A program made the position numbers and the translations under genes. 64,000 nt of DNA from Saccharofermentans sp. (GTDB taxonomy: Bacteria; Bacillota; Clostridia; Saccharofermentanales; Saccharofermentanaceae): contig JAIKVV010000028.1 in the NCBI GenBank assembly GCA_024685385.1, forward strand, positions 1 to 64,000, given 5' to 3'. This document shows, one piece after another, positions 22,192 to 31,933 of the stretch. Under the pieces are notes generated by a model. It saw nothing but the letters and a program-made list of their open reading frames with translations, did not search any database and was not told the origin of the DNA. Within the stretch, counting starts at the first letter, position 1, and each line of letters opens with the position of its first letter.

Positions 22192-24825
22192 TTATTTCTT
22201 GTCAGCGATCGCTGCCTGAGCCGCCGCGAGACGTGCGATGGGTACGCGGAAGGGTGAGCAGGAAACGTAGTCAAGACCGATCTTGTGGCAGAACTCAACG
22301 GATGAGGGATCACCGCCGTGCTCGCCGCAGATGCCGCAATGCATGTTGGGCTTCTCAGCCTTGCCCATTTCAACAGCCATCTTCATGAGCTTGCCTACGC
22401 CGACCTGATCGAGCTTTGCAAAGGGATCGTTCTCGAAGATCTTGGTGTCGTAGTAAGCGCTGAGGAACTTACCGGCGTCGTCACGGCTGAAGCCGAAGGT
22501 CATCTGAGTAAGGTCGTTGGTGCCGAAGCAGAAGAAATCAGCTTCCTTGGCGATCTCGTCAGCTGTAAGAGCAGCTCTGGGGATCTCGATCATTGTGCCG
22601 ACTTCGTACTTGAGGTCTGAACCGGCAGCGGCGATCTCAGCGTCAGCTGTCTCAACAACGATCTTCTTGACGAACTTGAGCTCTTTGATGTCGCCAACAA
22701 GGGGGATCATGATCTCGGGAACGATGTTCCAGTCGGGATGAGCCTTCTTGACGTTGAGAGCAGCGCGGATAACAGCCTTTGTCTGCATCTTGGCGATCTC
22801 AGGATAGGTAACCGCAAGACGGCATCCTCTGTGACCCATCATGGGGTTGAACTCGTGGAGGGAATCGATCATGATCTTGATCTCTTCTACTGTCTTGCCC
22901 TTGGAATCAGCAAGCTTCTTGATGTCAGCTTCATCTGTAGGAACGAATTCGTGAAGCGGGGGATCCAAGAAACGGATGGTAACAGGATATCCTTCGAGAG
23001 CCTCGTAGAGAGCTTCGAAGTCGGACTGCTGCATAGGAAGGATCTTGTCTAATGCTTCTTCTCTTTCCTCAACGGAATCAGAGCAGATCATCTCACGGAA
23101 TGCATCGATCCTGCCGTCACCGAAGAACATGTGCTCAGTACGGCAAAGTCCGATACCCTCAGCGCCGAGCTCACGTGCCTTCTTGGCATCAGCGGGTGTG
23201 TCGGCATTTGTTCTTACCTTGAGTCTTCTGAACTCGTCAGCCCAAGCCATGATGCGGCCGAACTCGCCGGCGATGGTTGCATCTACTGTAGGGATGATAC
23301 CGTCGTAGATCTTACCTGTGGAACCGTCGATGGAGATCTCATCACCCTCGTGGTATTCCTTGCCAGCGAGCGTGAACTTCTTGTTAGCTTCGTCCATGGC
23401 GATGTCGCCGCAGCCGGATACACAGCACTTACCCATACCACGTGCAACAACTGCTGCGTGGGATGTCATACCGCCGCGAACTGTCAGGATACCCTGGGCA
23501 GCCTTCATGCCTTCGATATCCTCAGGAGATGTCTCGAGACGTACGAGAACAACCTTCTTGCCCTGAGCCTTCCAAGCCTTAGCGTCTTCAGCAGTGAATA
23601 CGATCTGGCCGCAGGCAGCTCCGGGGGAAGCACCGAGAGCCTGAGCGATAGGAGCTGCGCTCTTGAGTGCTGTAGCATCGAACTGAGGGTGGAGCAATGT
23701 ATCCAGGTTTCTGGGGTCGATCATTGCAACTGCCTCTTCCTTTGTTCTCATGCCTTCGTCAACTAAGTCACAAGCGATCTTGAGGGCAGCCTGAGCTGTT
23801 CTCTTACCGTTTCTTGTCTGGAGCATATAGAGCTTGCCGTGCTCAACGGTGAACTCCATATCCTGCATGTCGCGGTAGTGCTTTTCGAGGATGGAGCAAA
23901 CTTCCGTGAACTGCTTGAATGCTTCAGGGAACTTCTCTTCCATCTCAGCGATCTTCATAGGTGTACGTACGCCGGCAACAACGTCTTCGCCCTGAGCGTT
24001 TGTAAGGAACTCACCGAAAAGTCCCTTAGCGCCTGTAGCAGGGTCACGTGTGAAAGCAACACCGGTACCGCAATCGTCACCCATGTTACCGAATGCCATG
24101 GACTGAACGTTGACAGCCGTACCCCAGGAATAAGGGATATCGTTGTCACGGCGGTAAACGTTTGCACGGGGATTATCCCAGGAACGGAATACGGCCTTGA
24201 TGGCGCCCATGAGCTGCTCCTTGGGATCTGTCGGGAAGTCTTCACCGATCTTGGACTTGTACTCAGCCTTGAACTGGTTAGCGAGTTCCTTGAGGTCGTC
24301 AGCCGTGAGCTCAACGTCCTGCTGAACTCCACGGTCAGCCTTCATCTTGTCGATCAGCTCTTCGAAGTACTTCTTGCCGACTTCCATAACGACATCAGAA
24401 TACATCTGGATAAATCTTCTGTAGCAGTCCCAAGCCCAGCGGGGATTGCCGGACTTCTCTGCAATGACATTTACTACTTCTTCATTAAGACCTAAGTTCA
24501 AGATAGTATCCATCATGCCGGGCATTGATGCTCTTGCGCCGCTTCGTACCGAAACGAGAAGAGGGTTTTCGAGGTCGCCGAACTTCTTGCCGGTGATCTC
24601 CTCCATTTTTCCTACATACTCAAGGATCTGACCGAAGATCTCGTCGTTGATCTTTCTGCCGTCCTCATAATACTTTGTACATGCTTCTGTTGTGATCGTG
24701 AAGCCCTGGGGAACAGGAAGACCGATGTTGGTCATCTCGGCGAGGTTCGCACCCTTACCGCCAAGGAGTTCACGCATTTTTCCGTTACCTTCGGTGAACA
24801 GGTAAACATACTTTGTTGTCGTCAT
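22192..24825 (-). CDS. ppdK: Pyruvate, phosphate dikinase
   Basis: 877 residues, full length. N-terminal ATP-grasp domain (GGKGANLAEMTNIGLPVPQGFTI begins it), central phosphohistidine domain with GGMTSHAAVVARGMGK carrying the catalytic His near 456, and a C-terminal TIM barrel with GTNDLTQM and HCGICGEHGG, which includes the catalytic Cys. It interconverts pyruvate, ATP and Pi with PEP, AMP and PPi, and is common in anaerobic Clostridia for glycolysis with PPi. Its gap to glyQS holds an inverted TTTAGA/TCTAAA repeat and A/T-rich DNA, so it may have its own promoter. Confidence 0.98.
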   Translation of the reverse strand: MTTTKYVYLFTEGNGKMRELLGGKGANLAEMTNIGLPVPQGFTITTEACTKYYEDGRKINDEIFGQILEYVGKMEEITGKKFGDLENPLLVSVRSGARASMPGMMDTILNLGLNEEVVNVIAEKSGNPRWAWDCYRRFIQMYSDVVMEVGKKYFEELIDKMKADRGVQQDVELTADDLKELANQFKAEYKSKIGEDFPTDPKEQLMGAIKAVFRSWDNPRANVYRRDNDIPYSWGTAVNVQSMAFGNMGDDCGTGVAFTRDPATGAKGLFGEFLTNAQGEDVVAGVRTPMKIAEMEEKFPEAFKQFTEVCSILEKHYRDMQDMEFTVEHGKLYMLQTRNGKRTAQAALKIACDLVDEGMRTKEEAVAMIDPRNLDTLLHPQFDATALKSAAPIAQALGASPGAACGQIVFTAEDAKAWKAQGKKVVLVRLETSPEDIEGMKAAQGILTVRGGMTSHAAVVARGMGKCCVSGCGDIAMDEANKKFTLAGKEYHEGDEISIDGSTGKIYDGIIPTVDATIAGEFGRIMAWADEFRRLKVRTNADTPADAKKARELGAEGIGLCRTEHMFFGDGRIDAFREMICSDSVEEREEALDKILPMQQSDFEALYEALEGYPVTIRFLDPPLHEFVPTDEADIKKLADSKGKTVEEIKIMIDSLHEFNPMMGHRGCRLAVTYPEIAKMQTKAVIRAALNVKKAHPDWNIVPEIMIPLVGDIKELKFVKKIVVETADAEIAAAGSDLKYEVGTMIEIPRAALTADEIAKEADFFCFGTNDLTQMTFGFSRDDAGKFLSAYYDTKIFENDPFAKLDQVGVGKLMKMAVEMGKAEKPNMHCGICGEHGGDPSSVEFCHKIGLDYVSCSPFRVPIARLAAAQAAIADKK

Positions 24826-24910
24826 TGCATAGACCGCCTTTCTTATATATTTTTAGATTTTTATATTTCTAAAGATTTGGCCTGCTTGTTACAGCTTCCA
24901 CCTTATGAAA

Positions 24911-26323
24911 TCAGAAATCAAACTTCCCGCTAAAAAACTCATCGAGCTTATCGATCGGGAATCTTATGTTGCCGGGTTCATACTCGACATTTGCCATGGA
25001 ATCACGCTCCCTGATGGTAACGCAATTATCCACTTCGGAATCGAAATCGTAAACGACGCAGTAAGGCGTTCCGATCTCATCCTGTCTTCTGTAGCGCTTA
25101 CCGATCGACTGTCTGTCGTCGAGTTCGCACATGTACTTCTTCGAAAGCTGCTCATAGATGGGCATTGCCTTGTCGGTAAGTTTTGCAGACAGGGGGAGCA
25201 CTCCGATCTTGACGGGAGCCAGATAAGGATGGAATCTCATGACAGTCCTGGATGTTCCGTCTTCCAGCTCTTCCTCATCGTATGCCGCGCAGAGGAATGC
25301 GAGCATTACTCTGTCAGCGCCAAGGGAAGGCTCGATGACGTAAGGAACATACTTCTCGTTCTTGGCAGGATCGAAGTAAGTAAGATCCTGCTTGGAGAAT
25401 TCCATATGCTGCTTAAGATCGTAATCCGTTCTGTCAGCTACGCCCCAGAGTTCGCCCCAGCCGAAGGGGAAGAAGAACTCGAAGTCCGTAGTTGCGTTGG
25501 AATAGAATGCGAGCTCTTCGGGAGAATGGTCTCTCGTGCGGAGTTCTTCTTCCTTCAAGCCCAAACCTGTCAGCCACTTGTAGCAATAATCCTTCCAGTA
25601 GTTGAACCACTCGAGGTCGGTGCCGGGTTCGCAGAAGAACTCGAGCTCCATCTGTTCGAACTCACGTGTCCTGAAGATGAAGTTGCCGGGTGTGATCTCG
25701 TTACGGAAAGACTTGCCGATCTGACAGATACCGAAAGGTATCTTCTTACGTGCGGACCTCTGAACGTTCGCAAAGTTTACGAAGATACCCTGCGCCGTCT
25801 CAGGTCTTAAATAAACCTCGTTCTTGGCATCCTCGGTTACACCCATGAATGTCTTGAACATGAGGTTGAACTTTCTTACGTCGGTGAAGTTGTGGCCGCC
25901 GCAGTGAGGGCAGGGAATGTTCTTCTCTTTGATATATGCTACGAGAGCTTCATCGTCCATGCCTTCAACAGCTACGTCTTCGATGCCGTTCTCTTTGTTG
26001 AAATCCTCGACCAGGTTGTCTGCGCGCTGACGTGACTTGCACTGCTTGCAGTCGATCAGGGGGTCCGAGAAGGAACCTACGTGACCGGATGCGACCCAGA
26101 CCTGGGGGTTCATCAAGATCGCGCAGTCGAGTCCTACGTTATAAGGATTCTCCTGAACGAACTTCTTCCACCATGCGCTCTTGACGTTGTTCTTGAGAGC
26201 TACGCCCAAAGGCCCGTAATCCCACGCATTTGCAAGACCGCCGTAGATATCGGAGCCCGGATATACGAAGCCCCTTACCTTGGCCAGGGATACGATCTTT
26301 TCCATTGTTTTCTCAAATGCCAT
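24911..26323 (-). CDS. glyQS: Glycine--tRNA ligase, single-chain homodimeric type
   Basis: 470 residues. The class II core is clear: [30 protein letters not shown] (motif 2 region), [24 protein letters not shown], and the C-terminal anticodon-binding domain with [11 protein letters not shown]. An insertion with a Cys-rich pair (CKQCKS, CPHCGG) around residues 95-145 may bind zinc. It charges tRNA-Gly. It is the alpha2 type, not the bacterial alpha2beta2 enzyme. It lies downstream of rpoZ and upstream of ppdK. Confidence 0.96.
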   Translation of the reverse strand: MAFEKTMEKIVSLAKVRGFVYPGSDIYGGLANAWDYGPLGVALKNNVKSAWWKKFVQENPYNVGLDCAILMNPQVWVASGHVGSFSDPLIDCKQCKSRQRADNLVEDFNKENGIEDVAVEGMDDEALVAYIKEKNIPCPHCGGHNFTDVRKFNLMFKTFMGVTEDAKNEVYLRPETAQGIFVNFANVQRSARKKIPFGICQIGKSFRNEITPGNFIFRTREFEQMELEFFCEPGTDLEWFNYWKDYCYKWLTGLGLKEEELRTRDHSPEELAFYSNATTDFEFFFPFGWGELWGVADRTDYDLKQHMEFSKQDLTYFDPAKNEKYVPYVIEPSLGADRVMLAFLCAAYDEEELEDGTSRTVMRFHPYLAPVKIGVLPLSAKLTDKAMPIYEQLSKKYMCELDDRQSIGKRYRRQDEIGTPYCVVYDFDSEVDNCVTIRERDSMANVEYEPGNIRFPIDKLDEFFSGKFDF

Positions 26324-26341
26324 TACCGTCTCTCCTGCCCT

Positions 26342-26794
26342 TTATTCTTCGTCTTCTTCGTCGAAGTCTTCTTCGATCTCGTCTTCGATCTCTTCTGCTT
26401 CTTCAGCTTCCTGCTCTGCCTCATCGGCGTTCTGGCGGGATACTGTTGCGAAGAGAGCATCGAGACCGCCTGCAGCCTCAACATCAGCATCGAATGCTGC
26501 TACTTCTCTGTCTTCTTCATTCTTGCGTCTGCGCTCTTCCTCGATCATCTGGCGTCTCTTGCGCTCTTCTCTCGTGATGGGAATGTCGCACTTAACGTTG
26601 CCCTCAACGCCTACGACCTTATCAGCTACGATCTCGCGGCATGCAAGTGAAACTGCATTGGGAGCATCGTCTGAGGGTACCAGGGGCTGAGCGCCGTCAA
26701 CCAGCTGTCTTGCACGCTCGGAAACGAGCATAACAAGGTCATAAGAGCTGTTAGTCTTTGTCTTGAGTTTCTCAATCGAAGGATCTGTCAACAT
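26342..26794 (-). CDS. rpoZ: RNA polymerase omega subunit with a long acidic C-terminal tail
   Basis: 150 residues; the omega core is residues about 1-70 (SSYDLVMLVSERARQLVDG, ACREIVADKV). The remaining 80 residues are a highly charged extension ending in a run of Glu and Asp, with a predicted helix EERKRRQMIEEERRRKNEE. Most omega proteins are 65-100 residues. Omega assists assembly of RNA polymerase. It is next to gmk in the usual yloC-remA-gmk-rpoZ order. Confidence 0.88.
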   Translation of the reverse strand: MLTDPSIEKLKTKTNSSYDLVMLVSERARQLVDGAQPLVPSDDAPNAVSLACREIVADKVVGVEGNVKCDIPITREERKRRQMIEEERRRKNEEDREVAAFDADVEAAGGLDALFATVSRQNADEAEQEAEEAEEIEDEIEEDFDEEDEE

Positions 26795-26800
26795 TTCTTT

Positions 26801-27373
26801 TTACCTGCTTTCCTTATTTATGATCTTCAGTATCTCCTCCGATGTCTCATCAACATCGTGGTTTTCCAATATGTATTCGAATTCCCCTGACCTCTTCATC
26901 TCATTTGCGGCTTCCGTGAGCCTTCTTTCGATGACATCATCGGTCTCGGTATTCCTGCCCTTAAGCCTTCTTCTCAATTCTTCCATCGAAGGCGGCGCCA
27001 GGAAGATCGTCACCGCATCGTCTCCGAAAAATTCCTTGAGCGCAAGGCTCCCTTCTATCGTTATGTCGAGCAAGACCACCTTGCCGTCTTCGGCCATCTT
27101 TGCCAGAGGCCCTGCGGGAGTTCCGTAGTAGTTGCCCAGATACTCGTCGTATTCTATTATCTGTCCTGCTTCGATCAGCTCTTCGAATTCTTCTTTCGAG
27201 CGAAAATAATATTCCACTCCGTCCTGCTCCGATCCTCTCGGCGCTCTCGTCGTAACTGAGATCGAATGAGCCACGTCGCGGATGCCTTCGAGCTTGGATT
27301 CGACTGCAGCCGTCACTGTTCCCTTGCCGACCCCGGAAGGTCCCGATATCGCTACGATAAGACCCTTGTTCAT
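26801..27373 (-). CDS. gmk: Guanylate kinase
   Basis: 190 residues. P-loop SGPSGVGKGTV near residue 10, the GMP-binding SVTTRAPRGSEQDGVEYYF stretch and the lid region GRNTETDDVIERRL. It phosphorylates GMP and dGMP with ATP, and in Firmicutes is inhibited by ppGpp. It starts one base after the remA stop and is followed six bases later by rpoZ. Confidence 0.97.
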   Translation of the reverse strand: MNKGLIVAISGPSGVGKGTVTAAVESKLEGIRDVAHSISVTTRAPRGSEQDGVEYYFRSKEEFEELIEAGQIIEYDEYLGNYYGTPAGPLAKMAEDGKVVLLDITIEGSLALKEFFGDDAVTIFLAPPSMEELRRRLKGRNTETDDVIERRLTEAANEMKRSGEFEYILENHDVDETSEEILKIINKESR

Positions 27374-27374
27374 A

Positions 27375-27614
27375 TCAGACCTGATCCTCCAAAGACTTCT
27401 TAAGATCTTCTGCAGTGTAAGAACTCAATATGACCGCATCGGTATCCATGACGATGACGGACTTGCATTTCTTGCCTGCACAGCAGTCGACGCATGCGCC
27501 CCTGTCCTTGGCATCCTGTATCATCCTCCTGATGGGAGCCGAATCGGATGACGCGATGCAGATGATCCTGTCCCTTGCTGCTATGTTTCCGAATCCTATG
27601 TCGATGAAACGCAT
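27375..27614 (-). CDS. remA: RemA/DUF370-family regulatory protein
   Basis: 79 residues from the ATG at 27614, which has GGAGG nine bases upstream; a start 24 bases earlier lacks a site. MRFIDIGFGNIAARDRIICI and the SAPIRRMIQDAKDRG segment are diagnostic of the DUF370 family. In Bacillus RemA is a DNA-binding activator of biofilm matrix and osmoprotection genes. Cys is unusually frequent (CVDCCAGKKC) in the middle. The position between yloC and gmk is conserved in Firmicutes. Confidence 0.9.
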   Translation of the reverse strand: MRFIDIGFGNIAARDRIICIASSDSAPIRRMIQDAKDRGACVDCCAGKKCKSVIVMDTDAVILSSYTAEDLKKSLEDQV

Positions 27615-27630
27615 CTTATCTTTGCCTCCG

Positions 27631-28518
27631 TCACACAAGATTCTGGACCTGCTCGCGCATCTCTTCGACGGTATTCTTCATCTTGAGAACGCGGTTGGTT
27701 ATCTCGATATCATTAGCCTTGGAGCCCGTGGTATTGATCTCGCGGTTGATCTCCTGAATGAGGAAATCCATCTGCTTGCCGACGGCGCCGTCTGCAGCCA
27801 GGATCTCGGGAACCTGGGCAAAGTGGCTTGAAAGTCTCGTAAGCTCCTCATCGACTGCGCACTTGTCTGCAAAGACTGCAACTTCTGCCGCAAGTCTTGA
27901 CTCATCGTAGAACTGGCGGTTGTCATCTTTAAGGAGTTCATCGATCCTGTCGGAAAGTTTCTTTCTGTAAGTCTCTATTACCTGGGGAGCGTACTGCTCG
28001 ATCTCATCCCTTATAGTCTTCAGCGCGAAAGTCTTGTTGAGGATATCTTCCTTGAGCCTGTCGCCTTCGGTCTTTCTCATGGCAGCCATGGAATCAACAG
28101 CAGCGCTTACGCACTCCATGATCTCCTTGCCGATCACTTCCTCATCAACGGTCTTCTGTCCTACGACCATGACATCCTGCATGAGGGCGATCCTGCCGGA
28201 ACCGGTGTCATCTTCCCTGCCTGTGATCTCGGATACTTTCTTTATCGCATCGGAATAAGCTATTGCCAGATTCTCGTTGACTGCAACCTCGGCATCGCCG
28301 CCCGATAAATCCTCATAGTTGATGAAGATATCGATCTTGCCTCTTACGAGCTTGGCTGTGACTTCTTTGCGGATGTCGGCATCTTTGAAGTTCAGGATAC
28401 GGGGGAGTCTTAAGTTGATATCACAATAGCGGCTGTTAACCGATTTCAGTTCGACATTGTAGCGTCTTGTATCAAAGATCATCTCGGATCTTCCGAATCC
28501 TGTCATGCTGTATGCCAT
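27631..28518 (-). CDS. yloC: YicC/YloC-family endoribonuclease
   Basis: 295 residues. The start MAYSMTGFGRSE, the LKSVNSRYCDINLRLP motif and the C-terminal GKQMDFLIQEINREINTTGSKANDIEI are hallmarks of the YicC family, which was shown in E. coli to be an endoribonuclease. First gene of a likely yloC-remA-gmk-rpoZ-glyQS operon. Its leader contains a strong hairpin at 28549-28591 just after the predicted promoter. Confidence 0.93.
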   Translation of the reverse strand: MAYSMTGFGRSEMIFDTRRYNVELKSVNSRYCDINLRLPRILNFKDADIRKEVTAKLVRGKIDIFINYEDLSGGDAEVAVNENLAIAYSDAIKKVSEITGREDDTGSGRIALMQDVMVVGQKTVDEEVIGKEIMECVSAAVDSMAAMRKTEGDRLKEDILNKTFALKTIRDEIEQYAPQVIETYRKKLSDRIDELLKDDNRQFYDESRLAAEVAVFADKCAVDEELTRLSSHFAQVPEILAADGAVGKQMDFLIQEINREINTTGSKANDIEITNRVLKMKNTVEEMREQVQNLV

Positions 28519-28548
28519 AGATACCCCGCAAGAAAATTTATAGAGACT

Positions 28549-28591
28549 AAAAAAGCCTGCTGCCGGGGACCACCCCTGCGCACTAGGCTTT
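28549..28591 (-). terminator. Structured terminator hairpin in the yloC leader
   Basis: On the minus strand AAAGCCT (28591-28585) pairs with AGGCTTT (28558-28552), and an inner GGGG-TGGT-CCCC hairpin with a flanking TGC/GCA stem caps it; TTTTTT follows. It begins about seven bases after the expected start point of the promoter at 28605-28633. It could terminate the upstream ABC transcript, or attenuate yloC transcription. Confidence 0.65.
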
Positions 28592-28604
28592 CCAAAGCAT
28601 CGTT

Positions 28605-28633
28605 ATTATATATTATTATTAAAAAAAATGCAA
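28605..28633 (-). promoter_or_regulatory. Predicted promoter of the yloC operon
   Basis: On the minus strand TTGCAT (28633-28628), a 17-base spacer and a perfect TATAAT (28610-28605). It stands 87 bases before the yloC start. Confidence 0.6.
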
Positions 28634-28735
28634 ATTCCTTTGATTGTCAAAATTCTTGAAACGCAACAGTATCAAGGCTTTCCGAAAATAAATAAAATTT
28701 TTGAAGGATTTTTGCATGGGAGAAAAACAAGACCA

Positions 28736-30100
28736 TCAATACTCTTCCATGAGCCTGACCGGACTTGAGCGCATAAAAGATACGACTGCCGGAAGATAGA
28801 GCAGTACTCCGGCGATCACAGTCGACAAGATACCGATCGAAATAACTATTACATAATCCGTAACTGTTGCCTTAAGACTTATACCGATCGAATACTCAAG
28901 GATCTTATTTATCAGCTGAACGGACAAAACAGAGAATACACCGGAGGGGATAGCCGCCAGGATCGATACCAGCAACTGTTGAAAACAACTTATGAGGAAT
29001 ATCCTGCCGTTCTCTAATCCCATTGACTTCAACATTCCGATATAAGCGGATTTGTTCTTTTTTTCGATATAGATCGTTGTAGCCAGGTAAAAAAGGATCG
29101 CGACCGATATAACTGATCCCAGACTTGAGACGAGTTCATTGAGGATAACCCCTGTGTTGTGCATAACCTCTTCGGAATAAACCGAAAATACCGCTTCATC
29201 AGAAGGAATGATGTTGTCGAAACCTGCCTTTGACAGTTCATTTAAAGCCAGGACAAAATTAACATCCTCTTTGAAATAAAGAACCATACGAAATCTTTCA
29301 ACAGAGTACTTGGCGAGATCCTGTGGCGTACATCTGATAAAGATCAAATAATCCAGGTCCGGATCTTCCGATTCCCGATCTTCACGGAAAAAACGGTGAT
29401 CATATATTCCACTGAGGGTGTAATCTTCGACCAGTGTCTTATCCTTGCTCTTGATCGTGATCTTTTTGCCGATCAGGTCATTCCATTTTTCCTCATCATC
29501 CACAAAGATTTTCATCAGGGTATCAGACAATATCAATTCGGACTCATTTAGCAAAGGTCTGCCGCATATCATCGCCCCTTCATAGCTGTCTTCGTATCCT
29601 GAGATGTAACATTCATATTCCGTTTCGGAATAAAAGCAGCTGTCGCCGGAAGCAACTGTTAACAATTCACATCCGTTCGTACCGGACGCAGGATATTCCG
29701 TATGAGTATTTCCGTCATGCAAACTGATTGACAGCCAATCACAATTGATATAGCTCCATCTTTCCTGCATACCCGAATAACGCACCATATCGATATCGGA
29801 ATACATGGGATTATATGACCTTATATAGTCTTTATCCGTCAGATAATCCTTTACTTTATAGCCGTCAGACTCAGCAAGCATATTCCCGGAAACATCCACA
29901 TCCACATATGAGACAATATACCTGTTTTTGTCAGAGTTATACTTGAGTTCTGCCTGCATCCTGGGCAACACCATGGATATCAGAAGCCACAGGATGATCA
30001 GAAACTGAAGCACGAAAAAACAAAGTACTGTTCTGATAGTATTTTTGCCCTTATTGACCAGATCGCGAACCGCGAATACCATGCAATCTATAATACCCAT
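28736..30100 (-). CDS. FtsX/MacB-like ABC transporter permease
   Basis: 454 residues. One membrane segment at the N-terminus (about 22-45), a large extracytoplasmic domain (about 50-330), then three membrane segments near 333-358, 382-405 and 420-445: the FtsX-like arrangement. Conserved IGMLKSMGLENGRIFLI lies between the last segments. Such permeases work with a LolD/MacB-type ATPase and move lipids, peptides or act as mechanical transmitters. Its start overlaps the previous gene by one base. Substrate unknown. Confidence 0.8.
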   Translation of the reverse strand: MGIIDCMVFAVRDLVNKGKNTIRTVLCFFVLQFLIILWLLISMVLPRMQAELKYNSDKNRYIVSYVDVDVSGNMLAESDGYKVKDYLTDKDYIRSYNPMYSDIDMVRYSGMQERWSYINCDWLSISLHDGNTHTEYPASGTNGCELLTVASGDSCFYSETEYECYISGYEDSYEGAMICGRPLLNESELILSDTLMKIFVDDEEKWNDLIGKKITIKSKDKTLVEDYTLSGIYDHRFFREDRESEDPDLDYLIFIRCTPQDLAKYSVERFRMVLYFKEDVNFVLALNELSKAGFDNIIPSDEAVFSVYSEEVMHNTGVILNELVSSLGSVISVAILFYLATTIYIEKKNKSAYIGMLKSMGLENGRIFLISCFQQLLVSILAAIPSGVFSVLSVQLINKILEYSIGISLKATVTDYVIVISIGILSTVIAGVLLYLPAVVSFMRSSPVRLMEEY

Positions 30101-31278
30101 CAGCCCTCGACTCCCATCCTGATATTATCCGATATATCATCTGTCCTGACGAATCCCGAGTTCACTAAAACAGCAAAGGCATTGCATAAGGTAAAGATCA
30201 GATAAGCAATCACGTTCTTCAGGTCAAAGATCTTAATAATGGTCGGATCATTTCCAAAGAAAACTCCGATATCGCTTGCTAGATCGGCAAAAACATACGG
30301 TGCCGCAAGAAGGGCAAGAAGAAAAGACAAAGAATACAATATCTGCAAAAAGAGAAATATCATGAGGAGAGTCCATGGTTTACTCATTCCCCACAGTCTT
30401 ATGATCGAGTAATAGCCCTTTCTCTTATTGACATAAAGTTTGGTCATTGAAGTCATGAGACTGACCACGATAATGCAGGAAAAGATCGCAACCAGATAGA
30501 TCCCCAGTTCGATCATCAAAACAGAAATGAAGTCATTTGACGGCAGGGCCTGAAAGCCGTTTTCAAAATAGTCATCGGCTATCCTGTCCCTTTCCAGGAG
30601 ATTAAGACCGGAAATGGTAATATCCAAAGAATAGAACTTGTCAAAGTACGGAAGAAAAGCTGCGCTCAGATAATAATCTTTCAGATATAATTCCGGACCG
30701 GAAAGATCTTTATCTGAAGCATATATCCCTTTAACGACTGCATCTTTTTTTCCGTCACCCGTATCTACTTTAATGATATCTCCGACCTTGGCAGCAATAT
30801 GATCCGCACTGACATCGGAAAGCCAGATACAGTATGAACCGTTATCTTCATATTCATATGGCGTTCCGCTGATGATATTGCTGTTCATCCTCGCTAATGA
30901 ATATGTGCCTCCCTTAAAAAGGCGTTCAATATGTCCTGAAAGGATCCTATGCTCCCCTGTCTTTTCATCTACATGGTCCGGATCAAATCCGAGGGAGTCG
31001 AATCCGACAGGACAGCCAACTTTATAGACGGGATATCCGGCTTCATCTGTGTAACTGTATATATCTTCGGATCTGCCTTGCACCAGAACCGTAGCTATTC
31101 CGGTCTTTAATGAATAATCATACAGTTTTTTATCGATCCCGAGTGCAATATTACTGATACCGATAAAACATGAGAACACAAAGATCCCGATCAATACCAG
31201 CACAAGGCAGAAAACGGGTTCAACCGCAAATTCTTTAAGGACTAATCTAAGCCTTCTTAATCTCAACGATCTTCCCAT
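30100..31278 (-). CDS. FtsX-like ABC transporter permease
   Basis: 392 residues with the same topology as the next gene: a membrane segment near residues 15-40, an extracytoplasmic domain of about 200 residues, and three segments near 255-280, 305-335 and 350-375. The cytoplasmic RKGYYSIIRLWGMSKPW stretch corresponds to the conserved loop of FtsX-like permeases. It overlaps the ATPase gene by 32 bases and the next permease by one base, so the two permeases probably form a heterodimer. Confidence 0.78.
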   Translation of the reverse strand: MGRSLRLRRLRLVLKEFAVEPVFCLVLVLIGIFVFSCFIGISNIALGIDKKLYDYSLKTGIATVLVQGRSEDIYSYTDEAGYPVYKVGCPVGFDSLGFDPDHVDEKTGEHRILSGHIERLFKGGTYSLARMNSNIISGTPYEYEDNGSYCIWLSDVSADHIAAKVGDIIKVDTGDGKKDAVVKGIYASDKDLSGPELYLKDYYLSAAFLPYFDKFYSLDITISGLNLLERDRIADDYFENGFQALPSNDFISVLMIELGIYLVAIFSCIIVVSLMTSMTKLYVNKRKGYYSIIRLWGMSKPWTLLMIFLFLQILYSLSFLLALLAAPYVFADLASDIGVFFGNDPTIIKIFDLKNVIAYLIFTLCNAFAVLVNSGFVRTDDISDNIRMGVEG

Positions 31279-31924
31279 CCTTCATCGTAACTCTGGTCTT
31301 TGCTCTAAGTGCATCATCATGGCTGTGAGTTACCATGACTACCGTTGTCCCCGATCTGTTCAGCTCCTCAAACAGGTCCATGATAGCTGCCGTATTCACG
31401 GAATCAAGATTGCCGCACGGTTCGTCAGCCAAAACAACCGAAGGATTATTGATAACGGCTCTTGCAATACAAACACGCTGCTTTTCCCCGCCGGAAAGTT
31501 TCCCGCATTTGACATTAGCCTTATCCTGCAAGCCGACGGAATTCAAAGCTTTCTCTACTCTTGCTTTCCTGTCTGAAGCTACTTCACCTGCTATTATCAA
31601 GGGGATCTCAACGTTATAAGCCGCTGTATAATTCGGATCCAGGTAAAAATTCTGAAAGACATAACCGATATAAGTGTTGCGGAGCTTGGCGGAAGTCTTG
31701 CTGTCCTTTGCTACAACTTTACCATCGATCATCACTTCTCCGGATGTCGGTCTGTCGATCAATCCGATAAGATTCAGCAAAGTTGTCTTTCCGCTTCCGG
31801 ATTCTCCGGTAACGGCAATATAATCGCCCTCTTGGACCTCGAGACTGACATCATCAAGCGCCTTGAAAGATCCTTTGTCGATCACATATTCTTTAACAAG
31901 GTTTTTACAAGAAAGAATACTCAC
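31247..31924 (-). CDS. ABC transporter ATPase of the LolD/MacB type
   Basis: 225 residues. Walker A GESGSGKTT near residue 39, a Q-loop in YVFQNFYL, signature LSGGEKQR and Walker B VVLADEPCGNLD. The domain ends directly with no extension. With the two FtsX-like permeases encoded downstream and the lipoprotein upstream it forms a typical four-gene Firmicutes set; bacitracin-type resistance, lantibiotic immunity or envelope stress sensing are common roles for such sets, but nothing here fixes the substrate. Confidence 0.92.
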   Translation of the reverse strand: MSILSCKNLVKEYVIDKGSFKALDDVSLEVQEGDYIAVTGESGSGKTTLLNLIGLIDRPTSGEVMIDGKVVAKDSKTSAKLRNTYIGYVFQNFYLDPNYTAAYNVEIPLIIAGEVASDRKARVEKALNSVGLQDKANVKCGKLSGGEKQRVCIARAVINNPSVVLADEPCGNLDSVNTAAIMDLFEELNRSGTTVVMVTHSHDDALRAKTRVTMKDGKIVEIKKA

Positions 31925-31933
31925 AGCCGGCTC

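Noticed and set aside
22738-24495. Several long plus-strand frames opposite ppdK
   Set aside because: They are antisense reflections of a strongly biased, conserved coding sequence.
24905-25810. 301-codon plus-strand frame opposite glyQS
   Set aside because: It mirrors the glycyl-tRNA synthetase frame, has no family signature or ribosome site.
28549-28591. The hairpin upstream of yloC as signal recognition particle or other known RNA
   Set aside because: It lacks the conserved SRP loop sequences and is too short; it fits a terminator or attenuator.
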